From assembly GCF_042186555.1 (NCBI RefSeq), contig NC_133327.1, positions 51,720,065-51,784,064 on the forward strand: DNA of 64,000 nucleotides. The letters run 5' to 3'. The position numbers and the translations under genes are program-made. Positions 22,369-34,097 of this stretch are shown one piece after another. The first letter of the stretch is position 1; each line of letters begins with the position of its first letter. The notes below the pieces were generated by a model that did no database searches, was not told the origin of the DNA, and saw only the letters and a list, made by a program, of their open reading frames with translations. Origin of the DNA: Aquarana catesbeiana (taxonomy: Eukaryota; Chordata; Amphibia; Anura; Ranidae).

Positions 22369-24509
22369 ATGTTGCGTGTACGTACTCATCGTGCTGTGCG
22401 GGGGCTTGGTGTTGGGGTTCTTACTTTGACACAAGCCCAGTCCATGAACAGGGTGGGGAGGAGTTCATGGACCGAGAATTGGTTGCTCCAGCGTGACCAA
22501 TTCTGTCACATGCCTTTGCTCCGTGAGAATAATCCTGAGGATTTCAGGAACTTTCTCAGGATGACGGACCCCGTATTTCACTGTTTGTTGGCTTTGCTGA
22601 TCCCTTATATTAGCAGGCAGGATACCTGCATGCGACAAGCCATCACTCCGGAGCAGAGGCTAGTCACCACATTGCAGTACTTGGCGATGGGGAGAAGCCT
22701 GCAGGACCTCAAGTTCTCCACAGGCATCTCCCCCCAGGCTCTGGGGATCATTATCCCAGAGACCTGTTCTGCCATCATCCAGGTCCTGCAGAAGGACTAT
22801 ATTAAGGTAAGATGTATCCTTTACCATCACATTTTATTGTATTTATTTTGTTTGCTAATATATTGTATTTCTTTCATCATTCCCTAATTACCATGATTGT
22901 AATATGCTGTGAAGGTCCCCTTTGTCCTCATGCATGCTGGAATTTTTTAACATTTTTTTTTGTCCTTCATGCATATTTGCTTTCACTTACCTCCCCAACA
23001 TGCTCTCCTGGGCCTATATCCACCTCGCCTAGTCACTTAACAATGTATTTTGTCAGCTCCATTGTAGTGATTTACCCTAAACACCCCCTAATATGTGTAA
23101 AAATGTTATTTGTGTCCTTAAATTCTGGCAGAGTGCCAGAGGTTTTTTTTTGGGTCCCAAACTCATTTGGAACCTTCCCTCCCCCCAATCGCTAAGTCAA
23201 CCCATACCAATCCTCTATCTGCTGACTTTGCTAAACCCATACACACTATACCTACCTCTTTTGTGGTCAGATTTCTGTATGAATTTCCCAAAGCATGTAG
23301 TGCAAGGGCCTTCCTGAATACTTTCAAATGGTACTGTTTAAAGTTTTTGTATCCTATTATTATCTTGATAGGTAATTGCAGAATGTTAAAATTGTGTTTC
23401 AATTTGGACAGTGTGTATTTATATTTTTGTATTATGACACTTCTTACCTGTCCAGTGGGCTGCCAAAAGTGTAAGTAAGGAGGGGCTGGCCAATGTAACC
23501 CACATTATGTATGCATTCATCTCTTAATGAAGTGGAGAGGGTTACCTGTCCAAAACATCTCCCCCCCTAAAATTTTTACAATGGACCATCAGAGGGGGTG
23601 ATGAATCTAATAAGTGGACCTTATATTTTTGTCTTTAAATACTCCCTAAAATAAATGTTATACTGATGTTGGCCAAGAATGTTTGTGTCTAATCTGCTTT
23701 CAATGTTAATGTGCAAAATGACTAATTTTTTTTCTGGTTTGACTCCACAGTTTCCTTCCACGCCACAGGAATGGCAGACTGTGGCATCCCACTTTGCCCA
23801 GCGGTGGGACTTTCCCAACTGCAGAAGGGCAATTGATGGTAAACACGTCCACATAGCCCACCCCCCCAACTCGGGGTCATACTATTACAACTACGAGGGG
23901 TTCAATAGTATTGTGATGTTGGCGGTGGTGTCAGCTACTTACGAGTTCCTGTATGTGGACGTGGGGAAGAATGGCTGGATGTCGGATGCTGGAGTCATCG
24001 CCCAGATGGAGTTCTACAGGCGTCTCCAGAATGGCAGCTTGGGCTTGCAACCTTCAGAAGACAATGCGGAAGGACTCTCATTCATCTTCGTTGTGGATGA
24101 AGTGTTTGCACTGGGGGACCATCTTATGCAGCCATTCACTATAAGGACCCTCACCCCGGACCAGAGGGTTTTTAATTACCGGCTGGCCAGAGCCAGAAGA
24201 GTGGTGGAGAATACGCTTGGAATAATGGCCAGCCGGTTCTGCCTATTTCTTACACCGATACACATGGCGGAATATAAACTCAATCACATCATCCTGTCTT
24301 GCTGTGTTCTCCACAACTTTTTAAGGAGAAAGTCTTTCAACTATGCTGCCTCAGTTGGGGCTGAGGCCGGAAATCAGAATGAACCAACCCTGACGGTGCT
24401 TGAAAGTGGCCGTCCTGGCTTGCCCCCCCAGAATGCCCGTGAGGTCCGTATAAGATACATGGAATACTTTGCGGGTAGGGGGGCCTTCGATATGCCAGAC
24501 AATGTCTGA
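22369..24509 (+). CDS. HARBI1-like PIF/Harbinger transposase, two exons, unbroken
   Basis: DDE transposase that cuts and inserts the Harbinger element in the nucleus together with the Myb-like partner. Exon 1 (22369-22806) encodes an N-terminal domain with the DFRNFLRMTDPVF block and a helix-turn-helix-like LVTTLQYLAMG region. Exon 2 (23751-24509) encodes the catalytic DDE_Tnp_4 domain: RAIDGKHV (first Asp), VDVGKNGWMSD (second Asp), FVVDEVFALGDHL (Glu), RVVENTLGIMASRF and ILSCCVLHNFLRR. The intron 22807-23750 starts GTAAG and ends CTCCACAG. It falls between codons and joins the frames without change, giving about 398 residues. No stop or frameshift is seen in either exon. AATAAA follows at 24521. 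The start is the first ATG after the TATA box; MNRVGRSS at 22444 is an alternative. Confidence 0.85.
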
Positions 24510-24849
24510 GATATTTTTTAAATAAAAATATATTTGAAACTGAACAAATATTTGCTTTGATTTACTGCTTGGCTTTCTTTTAGCTGTCTCCTTGGTTATC
24601 TTTTATTAATGTTATTTTTTTGGTCTTTTTCTTCAACAGTGCAAACGAAATTTCGTTGACACATGAGGTGACAATCTCTTCTTCGGCTAAATATTATTAT
24701 TATGTTGTGGGTCTGCTACACACACCTTGTTTTTGTTGTTAATGTATGTAATGCATTACTGACAAAAATATTAATATTTTTCAGCACCATGACCGAAATT
24801 TGGGGAGTCATGAAAATTGCGTTATTGTGTAAAATTAGAAAGCACTGTT

Positions 24850-24958
24850 GGGTGTTATTTACTAAAGGAAAATACACTTTGCACTACAAGTGCACTTGAG
24901 ACTGCACTGAAACTGCACTTGTAGTGCAAAGTGGATTTGCCTTTAGTAAATAACCCCC
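24850..24958. repeat. 109-bp hairpin element
   Basis: GGGTGTTATTTACTAAAGG at the left pairs with CTTTAGTAAATAACCCCC at the right. TTTGCACTACAAGTGCACTT pairs with AACTGCACTTGTAGTGCAAA inside, so the whole segment can fold. It is probably a tiny MITE inserted after the Harbinger transposase. Confidence 0.65.
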
Positions 24959-25242
24959 ATTGTCACTGAAAACACCAACTTTACTCCAAAAAATGCTTTT
25001 GAGCATTGAAAGAAGAAGCCACACATTGTTGATTATCAATCTTTTTAATCAAAGCACAATCACATGTGCGTTTATAAAAGGATTTTTGAACAGACCACCA
25101 ATCGCCTTTTAAGGTAAAACAGGCATTTTTAAAACCATAAAAAAATACACAACTCTGGAACTTACAAAGTTCAACATCAGACATGAATATGTACAAATTG
25201 TGTTTGATATTGCGTTCAACAGATGGGGTGATGTCACCCCTG

Positions 25243-25461
25243 TAAAAGCCAAATTTAGAAGATGCACACAAATTGCCTAATGTCAATATGTGCTAGCTGC
25301 CATCATGGGGTATCAATGTATGTGTTTTGTGGGTGCAACCTCTTCCTCTCAGCTACTTTATTATCGAGGAAGGGGTTGCACCCACAAAACACATACATTG
25401 ATCTCCCATGATAGCAGATAACACATGTTGACACACTGTGTGCATCTTCTAAATTTGGCTT
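25243..25461. repeat. Palindromic element cut by the piggyBac insertion
   Basis: AAAAGCCAAATTTAGAAGATG at 25244 on is inverted at 25441-25461. Further in, TACATTG and TTTTGTGGGTGCAACC pair with GGTTGCACCCACAAAA. The centre is near 25355. The right arm ends exactly at the TTAA that starts the piggyBac region, so that target lay at or near the arm's end. Confidence 0.6.
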
Positions 25462-25913
25462 TTAACCACTTGCCGACCACCTAACGCAGATATACTGCGG
25501 CAGAATGGCACAGGCAGGCAAAATCATCTGATACCTGATATCATCTGATATCAGTATCTGATACGTGAGGCGGTGCCCGAGGCGGTCGGCATCATTAGGG
25601 GAGCGATCCGTGCTGAGGGGGAGGCCACTCATTCGAGGCCACCCCATCGCGATCGCTCCCAACGAGTGAAAATCTTCCTCTGCTGCTGTAATGTAAACAG
25701 CGGTAAAGGAAGTGATATCATCTCTCCTCGTGTCGGTCTTTTCGTTGCGGCGCCGAGGAGAGAAGACATCCAAGTAAGTGCACCAACACTACACTAACAG
25801 TAGAACACTCTAGGCACACTTTTCACCCCCCGATCAACCCCTGTCATAGTGACACCAATAGCAGTTTTTTTTTTTTTTCTTTACTGATAACTGCATTGGT
25901 GTCATTTTCTGAC

Positions 25914-27412
25914 AGTTATAAGTGGTAGGGCAGTTAGTGGTAGGCCCCTTTAGGTCTAGGGTACCCCCCTAACCCCCCCTAATAAAGGTTTAACCCCATG
26001 ATCACCCCCCGTCGCCAGTGTCACTAAGTGATCGTTTTTCTGATCACAGGTGACGCTAGTTAGGGAGGTAAGTATTTAGGTTTGCCGTCAGCGTTTTATA
26101 GCGTCAGGGACCCCCATATACTACCTAATGAAGGCTTTAACCCCCTGATTGCCCCCTAGTTAACCCTCTCACCAGTGATCACCATATAACTGTTATGGGT
26201 GACGCTGGTTAGTTAGTTTATTTTTTTAATAGTGTCAGGGCACCCGTCGTTTATTACCTAATAAATGTTTAACCCCCTGATCACCTGGTGGGTGATACAA
26301 GTTAGGTTTTAGGGTCAGATAGGGTCTGCGTCGCCCCAGACACGCACGCAGCATACACCTCCCTTAGTGGTATAGTATCTGAACGGATCAATATCTGATC
26401 CGATCAGATCTATACTAGCGTCCCCAGCAGTTTAGGGTTCCCAAAAACGCAGTGTTAGCGGGATCAGCCCAGATACCTGCTAGCACCTGTGTTTTGCCCC
26501 TCCGCCCGGCCCAGCCCAGCCCACCCAAGTGCAGTATCGATCGATCACTGACACTTACAAAACACTAAACACATAACTGCAGCGTTCGCAGAGTCAGGCC
26601 TGATCCCTGCGATCGCTAACAGTTTTTTTGGTAGCGTTTTGGTGAACTGGCAAGCACCAGCGCCCTAGTACACCCCGGTCGTAGTCAAACCAGCACTGCA
26701 GTAACACTTGGTGACGTGGCGAGTCCCATAAGTGCAGTTCAAGCTGGTGAGGTGGCAAGCACAAGTAGTGTCCCGCTGCCACCAAGAAGACAAACACAGG
26801 CCCGTCGTGCCCATAGTGCCCTTCCTGCTGCATTCGCCAATCCTAATTGGGAACCCACCGCTTCTGCAGCGCCCGTACTTCCCCCATTCACATCCCCAAT
26901 CAAATGCAGTCGGCTGCATGAGAGGCATTTTCTTTATGTCCTCCCGAGTACCCCTACCCAACGAACCCCCCCAAAAAAGATGTTGTGTCTGCAGGAAGCG
27001 CGGATATAGGCGTGACACCCGCTATTATTGTCCCTCCTGTCCTGACAATCCTGGTCTTTGCATTGGTGAATGTTTTGAACGCTACCATTCACTAGTTGAG
27101 TATTAGCGTAGGGTACAGCATTGCACAGACTAGGACACACTTTCACAGGGTCTCCCAAGATGCCATCGCATTTTGAGAGACCCGAACCTGGAACCGGTTA
27201 CAGTTACAAAAGTTAGTTACAAAAAAAGTGTCAAAAAAAAAATATATATATAAAATAAAAAAAAATAGTTGTCGTTTTATTGATCTCTCTCTCTCTATTC
27301 TCTCTCTATTGTTCTGCTCTTTTTTACTGTATTCTATTCTGCAATGTTTTATTGTTGTTATGTTTTATCATGTTTGCTTTTCAGGTATGCAATTTTTTAT
27401 ATTTTACCGTTT
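25914..27412 (+). repeat. Internally deleted piggyBac copy (first tandem unit)
   Basis: Collinear with 27413-30500 but with two deletions. One removes the acidic N-terminal coding part: the join at about 26642 is GTTTTG/GTGAACTG. The other removes the catalytic core: the join at about 26891 is CCCCCATTCAC/ATCCCCAATC. GTGAACTG occurs at the far side of the first deletion in the full copy. The unit ends with the same T-rich stretch (GCTTTTCAGGTATGCAATTTTT) that follows the full copy. Confidence 0.65.
26732..27106 (+). pseudogene. piggyBac transposase remnant with C-terminal cysteine-rich domain
   Basis: Keeps a stretch before the catalytic core joined by deletion to the C-terminal zinc-binding domain, read as CCVCRKRGYRR, YYCPSCPDNPGLC and CFERYH, seven Cys and a His. 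In piggyBac transposases this domain binds the terminal repeats. Without the DDD core it cannot catalyse transposition. Whether the fused frame is ever translated is unknown. Confidence 0.6.
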
Positions 27413-28240
27413 ACAGTTATAAGTGGTAGGGCAGTTAGTGGTAGGCCCCTTTAGGTCTAGGGTACCCCCCTAACCCCCCCTAATAAAGGTTTAACCCCAT
27501 GATCACCCCCCGTCGCCAGTGTCACTAAGTGATCGTTTTTCTGATCACAGGTGACGCTAGTTAGGGAGGTAAGTATTTAGGTTTGCCGTCAGCGTTTTAT
27601 AGCGTCAGGGACCCCCATATACTACCTAATGAAGGCTTTAACCCCCTGATTGCCCCCTAGTTAACCCTCTCACCAGTGATCACCATATAACTGTTATGGG
27701 TGACGCTGGTTAGTTAGTTTATTTTTTTAATAGTGTCAGGGCACCCGTCGTTTATTACCTAATAAATGTTTAACCCCCTGATCACCTGGTGGGTGATACA
27801 AGTTAGGTTTTAGGGTCAGATAGGGTCTGCGTCGCCCCAGGCACGCACGCAGCATACACCTCCCTTAGTGGTATAATATCTGAACGGATCAATATCTGAT
27901 CAGATCTATACTAGCGTCCTCAGCAATTTAGGGTTCCCAAAAAACGCAGTGTTAGCAGGATCAACTCAGATACCTGCTAGCACCTGCGATTTGCCCCTCC
28001 ACCCAGCCCAGCCCACCCAAGTGCAGTATCGATCGATCACTGTCACTTACAAAACACTAAACGCACATAACTGCAGCATCAGGCCTGATCCCTGCGATCA
28101 CTAACAGTTTTTTTGGTAGCGTTTTGATACAGTCGCTAACAGTCAGGAGCTTTTTTGCCTGTGAGTCTCACTAGTGTACCACTAAATTTAGAGCCCAAAA
28201 TCGAAGGTACACTAGTGAAGAGGCCTACACGTTTCTGAGC

Positions 28241-30149
28241 ATGACAGATAGTGAAGAGGAAGTCACTCATCTGTCAGATTCAGGCTCAGAATACGATCCT
28301 GTAGAGGACAGCGGCTCCATGACAGATAGCTCTGACGACGGAGTTGTGGTCCCTGCCAAGGTCAGGCGTACCAGACCCCGAACTTCTTCTTCTGTCGTTG
28401 ATGTGCAAGAACCGCAGGTCCCTCGTATGGAGCAAGGCAGTACTAGCGGCGCTATTCCTTCTGGTGAACTGATAAGCACCAGCGGCCTAGTACACCCTGG
28501 TCGTAGTCAATCCAGCACTGCAGTATCACGTGGTGACGTGGTGACATGGCGAGTCCCATAAGTGCAATTCAAGCTGGTGAGGTGGCAAGCACAAGTAGTG
28601 TCCCGCTGCCACCAAGATGACGAACACAGGCCCGTCGTGCCCATAGTGCCCTTCCTGCTGCATTCGCCAATCCTAATTGGGAACCCACCACTTCTGCAGC
28701 ACCCGTACTTCCCCCATTCACTGGCCAACCCGGCATTCAGGTGGAAACAGTTGATTTTACATAACTTGATTTTTATTCACTGTTTTTCACCAATGATCTC
28801 TATAGATCTATTGTGGACCAAAGCAATTTGTACGCTGCTCAACACATCGCACACCCTACACACACTATTCCCCCGTCCTCCCTTGCCAGAGATTGGAGAC
28901 CAATTACTGTTTAAGCTCTTTCTGGGCCTATCCCTCAACATGGGCATAACTAAAAAGAGTGATATTGGTCCACTGACCCTATTCACCATATGCCCTTGTT
29001 CTCTGCCTCCATGACCAGGGCACAATACGAGAAGATCTTGAGGTTTATGCACTTCAATGAGAATAAACTCTGTCGTCCTCGTGGAGACCCTGGATATGAT
29101 CGTCTGTACAAAATTTGGCCCCTCCTAAACCACTTCAACTACCGTTTTGCAGACTTGTTTACTCCCCATCAAGTGGTCTGCGTTTAAGGGTCCCTGATTA
29201 AGTTTTCTGGCCACTTGTCATTCAAACAGTACCTTCCCAGCAAGCGTGCCAGATACGGGGTCAAGATGTATAAGCTCTGTGACAGGGCCACAGGCTATAC
29301 ATGTAATTTTATGGTTTACGAGGGAAAAGATAGCCACGTAGAGCCGACAAACTGCCCTGACTACATAGGAAGCGCTGGCAAGATTTTGTGGGACTTGGTG
29401 TCACCCTTATTCGGAAAGGGGTACCACTTGTACGTGGACAATTATTACACTAGGGTGCCACTTTTTAGTCACTTGTTTGATCAGCAGATTGGAGCATGTG
29501 GCACTGTGCGGGGCTTTCCTCAGTGGCTTGTAGATTCCTGTCTTAGGCTGGAGGAGAGAACCTGCTTCAAGTGTAATAACTTGCTCGCTATGAAGTGGAG
29601 GGATAATAAGAATGTTTTCGTTCTTACCTCACTTCATGCAGACACGACGGTCAAAATTACTACGGCAACTGGTGTTGTGGAGAAACCCCTCTGTGCCCAC
29701 GAATATAACCAAAATATGGGAGGGTTGGACCTCAACGACCAGTTGTTGGCACCGTACCTAGTTGCCCATAAGGCCAGACGCTGGTACAAGAAAGTGTATG
29801 TTTATTTATTTCAATTGGCTTTGCTGAACGCTCATGTGCTATACAGAGCTTCAGGATGGACTGGATCCTTCCTTAAATTCCAGGAAGAGATCATCAGAGC
29901 CCTTCTGTTTCCAGACGGTGCTCCACCTCACCTTCCCCAACCAAATGCAGTAAGCCGGCTGCATGAGAGGCATTTTCTTTATGTCCTCCCGAGTACCCCT
30001 ACCCAACGAACCCCCCAAAAAGATGTTGTGTCTGCAGCAAGCGCGGATATAGGCGTGACACCCGCTATTATTGTCCCTCCTGTCCTGACAATCCTGGTCT
30101 TTGCATTGGTGAATGTTTTGAATGCTACCATACACTAGTTGAGTATTAG
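28241..30149 (+). pseudogene. piggyBac transposase, nearly full length but broken
   Basis: The N-terminus (28241-28561) is acidic, MTDSEEEVTHLSDSGSEYD, typical of the family. Frames then shift near 28560-28990. The core from 28990 carries ARDWRP-type and YEKILRFMHFNENK blocks. At 29185-29187 a TAA stands where the first catalytic Asp motif (DExL) is expected, immediately before SLIKFSGHLSFKQY. The later acidic residues are retained in YVDNYYTRVPL (about 29440) and MGGLDLNDQLL (about 29720). The C-terminal cysteine-rich domain lies in another frame from about 30015, ending at TAG 30147-30149. The usual family length is about 550-600 residues. The 307-residue open piece at 29215-30138 is only a fragment. 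Confidence 0.8.
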
Positions 30150-30640
30150 CGTAGGGTACAGCACTGCACAGACTAGGCACACTTTCACAGGGTCTCCCAA
30201 GATGCCAACGCATTTTGAGAGACCCGAACCTGGAACCGGTTACAGTTACAGAAGTTACAGTTACAAAAAAAAGTGTAAAAAAAAAAAAAGTAAAAAAAAA
30301 AAAAAACACAAAAAAATAAATATAAATAAAATAAAAAAAAACAAAAATAGTTGTCGTTTTATTGTTCTCTCTCTATTCTCCCTCTATTGTTCTGCTCTTT
30401 TTTACTGTATTCTATTCTGCAATGTTTTATTGTTATTATGTTTTATCATGTTTGCTTTTCAGGCATGCAATTTTTTTATACTTTACTGTTTACTGTGTTT
30501 TATTGTTAACCATTTTTTTGTCTTCAGGTATGCCATTCAGCTGCAGAGCGGATTTATTTATGTTGACAGCAATAGTGTTTGCATAAAGCCGTGACTCCAT
30601 CGCTGTAGGAGGTGATTTCACCACCACAGGTAAAAAAAAG

Positions 30641-30735
30641 AGCATATATGCCGAAGCATGGGGGCAGCAGGGGTGGAGGAGCGATTTGCTCCTACCTTTT
30701 GGGGCGGATGCCCCCATGCTTCGGCATATATAAAC
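30641..30735. repeat. Strong hairpin in the piggyBac 3' region
   Basis: GCATATATGCCGAAGCATGG pairs with CCATGCTTCGGCATATATA across GGGGGCA / TGCCCCC and GGAGCGA / TGCTCC blocks, leaving a short loop. It may be a structural part of the element's 3' end. No gene. Confidence 0.6.
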
Positions 30736-32090
30736 GGTGCATGTATGCCCATCATTAGAAGTGGGTGGATGAAGGGAGGTATTCTAATGGTGGGCATACC
30801 CACCGATCAATCTCTTTTTATCGTCAGCCCACAGGCTGCATGAAAAAAAAGTTTACAATATATGCCCAACAAGGACCTGCAACGTACTGGTATGTTGCTG
30901 GACTTTGAGTGGTTATACCGGAATGATGCCTGCAGGTTTAGGTATCATCTTGGTATCATTCTTTTCAGCCAGCGGTCAGCTATCATGTAAAAGCAATTCT
31001 CGTGGCTAATTAGCCTCTAGACTGCTTTTACAAGCAGTGGGAGGGAATGCCCCCCACCGTCTTCCATGTTTTTCTCTGGCTTTCCTGTCCCAACAGGGAA
31101 CCTGCGAATGCAGCCGGTGATTCGGCCAGCTGACCATAGAGCTGATCAGAGGCCAGAATGGCTCCAATCATCTCTATGGCCTAAGAAACCGGAAGCTACG
31201 AGCATTTTATGACTTAGATTTCGCCGGATGTAAACAGCGCCATTGGGAAATTGGGAAAGCATTTTATCACACCGATCTTAGTGTGGTCAGATGCTTTGAG
31301 GGCAGAGGAGAGATCTAGGGTCTAATAGACCCCAATTTTTTCAAAAAAGAGTACCTGTCTCTAAGTATTGCTATCATAGGGGATATTTACATTCCCTGAG
31401 ATAACAATAAAAATGATTAAAAAAAAAGGAAAGGAACAGTTTAAAAATAAGATAAAAAAGCAAAAAAATAATAAAGAGAAATAAAACAAAAAAAACCCCC
31501 AAAAAAGTCCCCCCCGCTCTCACGCAAAGGCGAACGAAAGCGTCGGTCTGGCGTCAAATGTAAACAGCAATTGCACAATGCATGTGAGGTATCACCGTGA
31601 AGGTCAGATCGAGGGCAGTAATTTTAGCAGTAGACCTCCTCTGTAAATCTAAAGTGGTAACCTGTAAAGGCTTTTAAAGGCTTTTTAAAAATGTATTTAG
31701 TTTGTCGCCATTGCACGTTTGTGCACAATTTTAAAGCATGTTGTGTTTGGTATCCATGTACACAGCCTAATATCATCTTTTTTATCTCATCAAACATTTG
31801 GGCAATATAGTGTGTTTTAGTGCATTAAAATTTTAAAAAGTGTGTTTTTTCCCCAAAAAATGTGGTTGAAAAATCGCTGCGCAAATACTATGTGAAAAAA
31901 AAATGAAACACCCACCATTTTAATCTGTAGGGCCTTTGCTTTAAAAAAATATATAATGTTTGGGGGTTCAAAGTAATTTTCTTGAAAAAAATATTTTTTC
32001 ATGTAAACAAAAAGTGTCAGAAAGGGCTTTGTCTTCAAGTGGTTAGAAGAGTGGGTGATGTGTGACATAAGCTTCTAAATGTTGTGCATA
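30736..32090. other. Non-coding 3' part of the piggyBac region
   Basis: Holds homopolymer A and T tracts and two motifs resembling the element's terminal AAGTGGTTA (GAGTGGTTA near 30909 and CAAGTGGTTAG near 32038), possibly internal remnants of older ends. No coding domain. Confidence 0.35.
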
Positions 32091-33620
32091 AAATGCCAGG
32101 ACAGTTCAACCCCCCCCCCCAAATGACCCCATTTTGGAAAATAGACACCCCAAGCTATTTGCTGAGAGGCATGGTGAGTATTTTGCAGCTCTCATTTTTT
32201 TTTTGAAAAAAAGAGGCATGTCGAGTCCATGGAATATTTTATTTTGTGACACAAGTTGCGGGAAAAAGACAATTTTTTTTTTTTTTTTGCACAAAGTTGT
32301 CAGTTAATGATATATTGCTCAAACATGCCATGGGAATATGTGAAATTACACACCAAAATACATTCTGTTGCTTCTCCTGAGTACGGGGATACCACATGTG
32401 AGACTTTTTTGGAGCCTAGCCGTGTACGGGACCCCGAAAACCAAGCACCGCCTTCAGGCTTTCTAAGGGTGTAAATTTTTGATTTTACTCTTCACTGCCT
32501 ATCACAGTTTCGGAGGCCATGGAATGCCCAGATGGCACAAAACCCCCCCAAATGACCCCATTTTGGAAAGTAGACACCCCAAGCTATTTGCTGAGAGGTA
32601 CGATGAGTATTTTGCAGATCTCACTTTTTGTCACAAAGTTTTGAAATTTGAAAAAGAAAAACAAATACATTTTTCTTGTCTTTCTTCATTTTCAAAAAAA
32701 AAAATGAGAGCTGCAAAATACTCACCATGCCTCTCAGCAAATAGCTTGGGGTGTCTACTTTCCAAAATGGGGTCATTTGGGGGGGGGGGGTTGTGCTATC
32801 TTGGCATTTTATGGCCTTCAAAACTGTGATAGGTAGTGAGGAGTGAAATAAAAAATTTATGCCCTTAGAAATCCTGAAGGCGGTGATTGGTTTTCGGGGC
32901 CCCATATGCAGCTAGGCTCCCAAAAAAGTCCCACACATGTGGTATCCCCATACTCAGAAGAAGTAGCAGAATGTATTTTGGGGTGTAATTCCACATGTGC
33001 CCATGGCATGTTTGAGCAATATATCATTTAATGACAACTTTGTGCAAAAAAAATTTAAAAAAAGTTTGTCGCTTTCCTGCAACTTATGGCAAAATGTAAA
33101 ATCTTCCATGGTCTCAACATGCCTCTCAGCAAATATCTTGGGGTGTCTACTTTCCAAAATGGGGTCATTTGGGGGGGGGTTGTGCCATCTGGGCATTTTA
33201 TGGCCTTCAAAACTGTGATAGGTAGTGAGGAGTGAAATAAAAAATTTACACCCTTAGAAATCCTAAAAGGCGGTGCTTGGTTTTCGGGGCCCCGTACGCG
33301 GCTAGGCTCCCAAAAAGTCCCACACATGTGGTATCCCCATACTCAGGAGAAGCAGCTAACTGTATTTCGGGCTTCAATTCCACATATAACCATGGCATGT
33401 GTGAGCAATATATCATTTAGTGACAACTTTTTGTAATTTTTTTTTTTTTAATCATTATTCAATCACTTGGGACAAAAAAAATTTAATATTCAATGGGCTC
33501 AACATGCCTCTCAGCAATTTCCTTGGGGTGTCTACTTTCCAAAATGGGGTCATTGGGGGGGGGGGGGTTGTACTGCCCTGCCATTTTAGCACCTCAAGAA
33601 ATGAGGTCATAAACTAAAAG
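32091..33620. repeat. Direct and inverted repeats of a 0.45 kb unit
   Basis: A unit containing CCCCATTTTGGAAA, AGACACCCCAAGCTATTTGC and TGAGAGGCATGGTGAG occurs in plus orientation at about 32110 and 32530. It occurs inverted at about 32700-32800, 33120-33180 and 33480-33560. Associated blocks (CAATATATCATT, CATGCCATGG, CACATGTGGTATCCCC) recur with it. The arrangement allows large fold-backs. Open frames here are shadows of the repeat. Confidence 0.7.
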
Positions 33621-34097
33621 CTGTGTAAATTCCAGAAAATGTACCCTAGTTTGTAGACGCTATAACTTTTGCGCAAACCAATATATATACGCTTATTGAC
33701 ATTTTTTTTACCAAAGACATGTGGCTGAATAGATTTTGGCCTGAATGTATGACTAAAATTGAGTTTATTGTATTTTTTTTATAACAAAAAGTAGAAAATA
33801 TATTTTTTTCAAAATTTTCAGTCTTTTTCCATTTATAGCGCAAAAAATAAAAACCGCAGAGGTGATCAAATACCATCAAAAGAAAGCTCTATTTGTGGGA
33901 AAAAAAGGACACAAATTTCGTTTGGGTACAGTATTGCATGACCGCGCAATTAGCAGTTAAAGCAACGCAGTGCCAAATTGTAAAAAGTGCTCTGGTCAGG
34001 AAGGGGGTAAATCCTTCCGGGGCTGAAGTGGTTAACATACGTAAAAAATTTTAGTCACAAAAAAAAAAAAAAAGAAATTTAGGGATTTCTGGGTGTT

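Larger units (their letters stand above)
25462..34035 (+). mobile_element. piggyBac region, TTAA to TTAA, containing two head-to-tail copies
   Basis: Starts TTAACCACTTGCCGACCACC and ends CTGAAGTGGTTAA, with TTAA at both edges, the piggyBac target. The right end shares GTTTGGGTACAG and GAAGTGGTTAA with the MITE at 11770-12972. From 25914 a 1.5 kb segment is followed at 27413 by a second start of the same sequence (AGTTATAAGTGGTAGGGCAG). The first copy lacks most of the transposase; the second has a long but broken one. The 3' portion (30500-34035) is non-coding with internal inverted repeats. Confidence 0.6.

Noticed and set aside
24850..24958. A tRNA or other structured RNA gene
   Set aside because: The fold is one long hairpin without cloverleaf or A/B boxes and matches the pattern of short MITEs.
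29215..30138. A domesticated piggyBac-derived (PGBD-like) gene
   Set aside because: It is a fragment beginning after a stop at the catalytic site and running past a frameshift into the wrong frame of the cysteine-rich domain.
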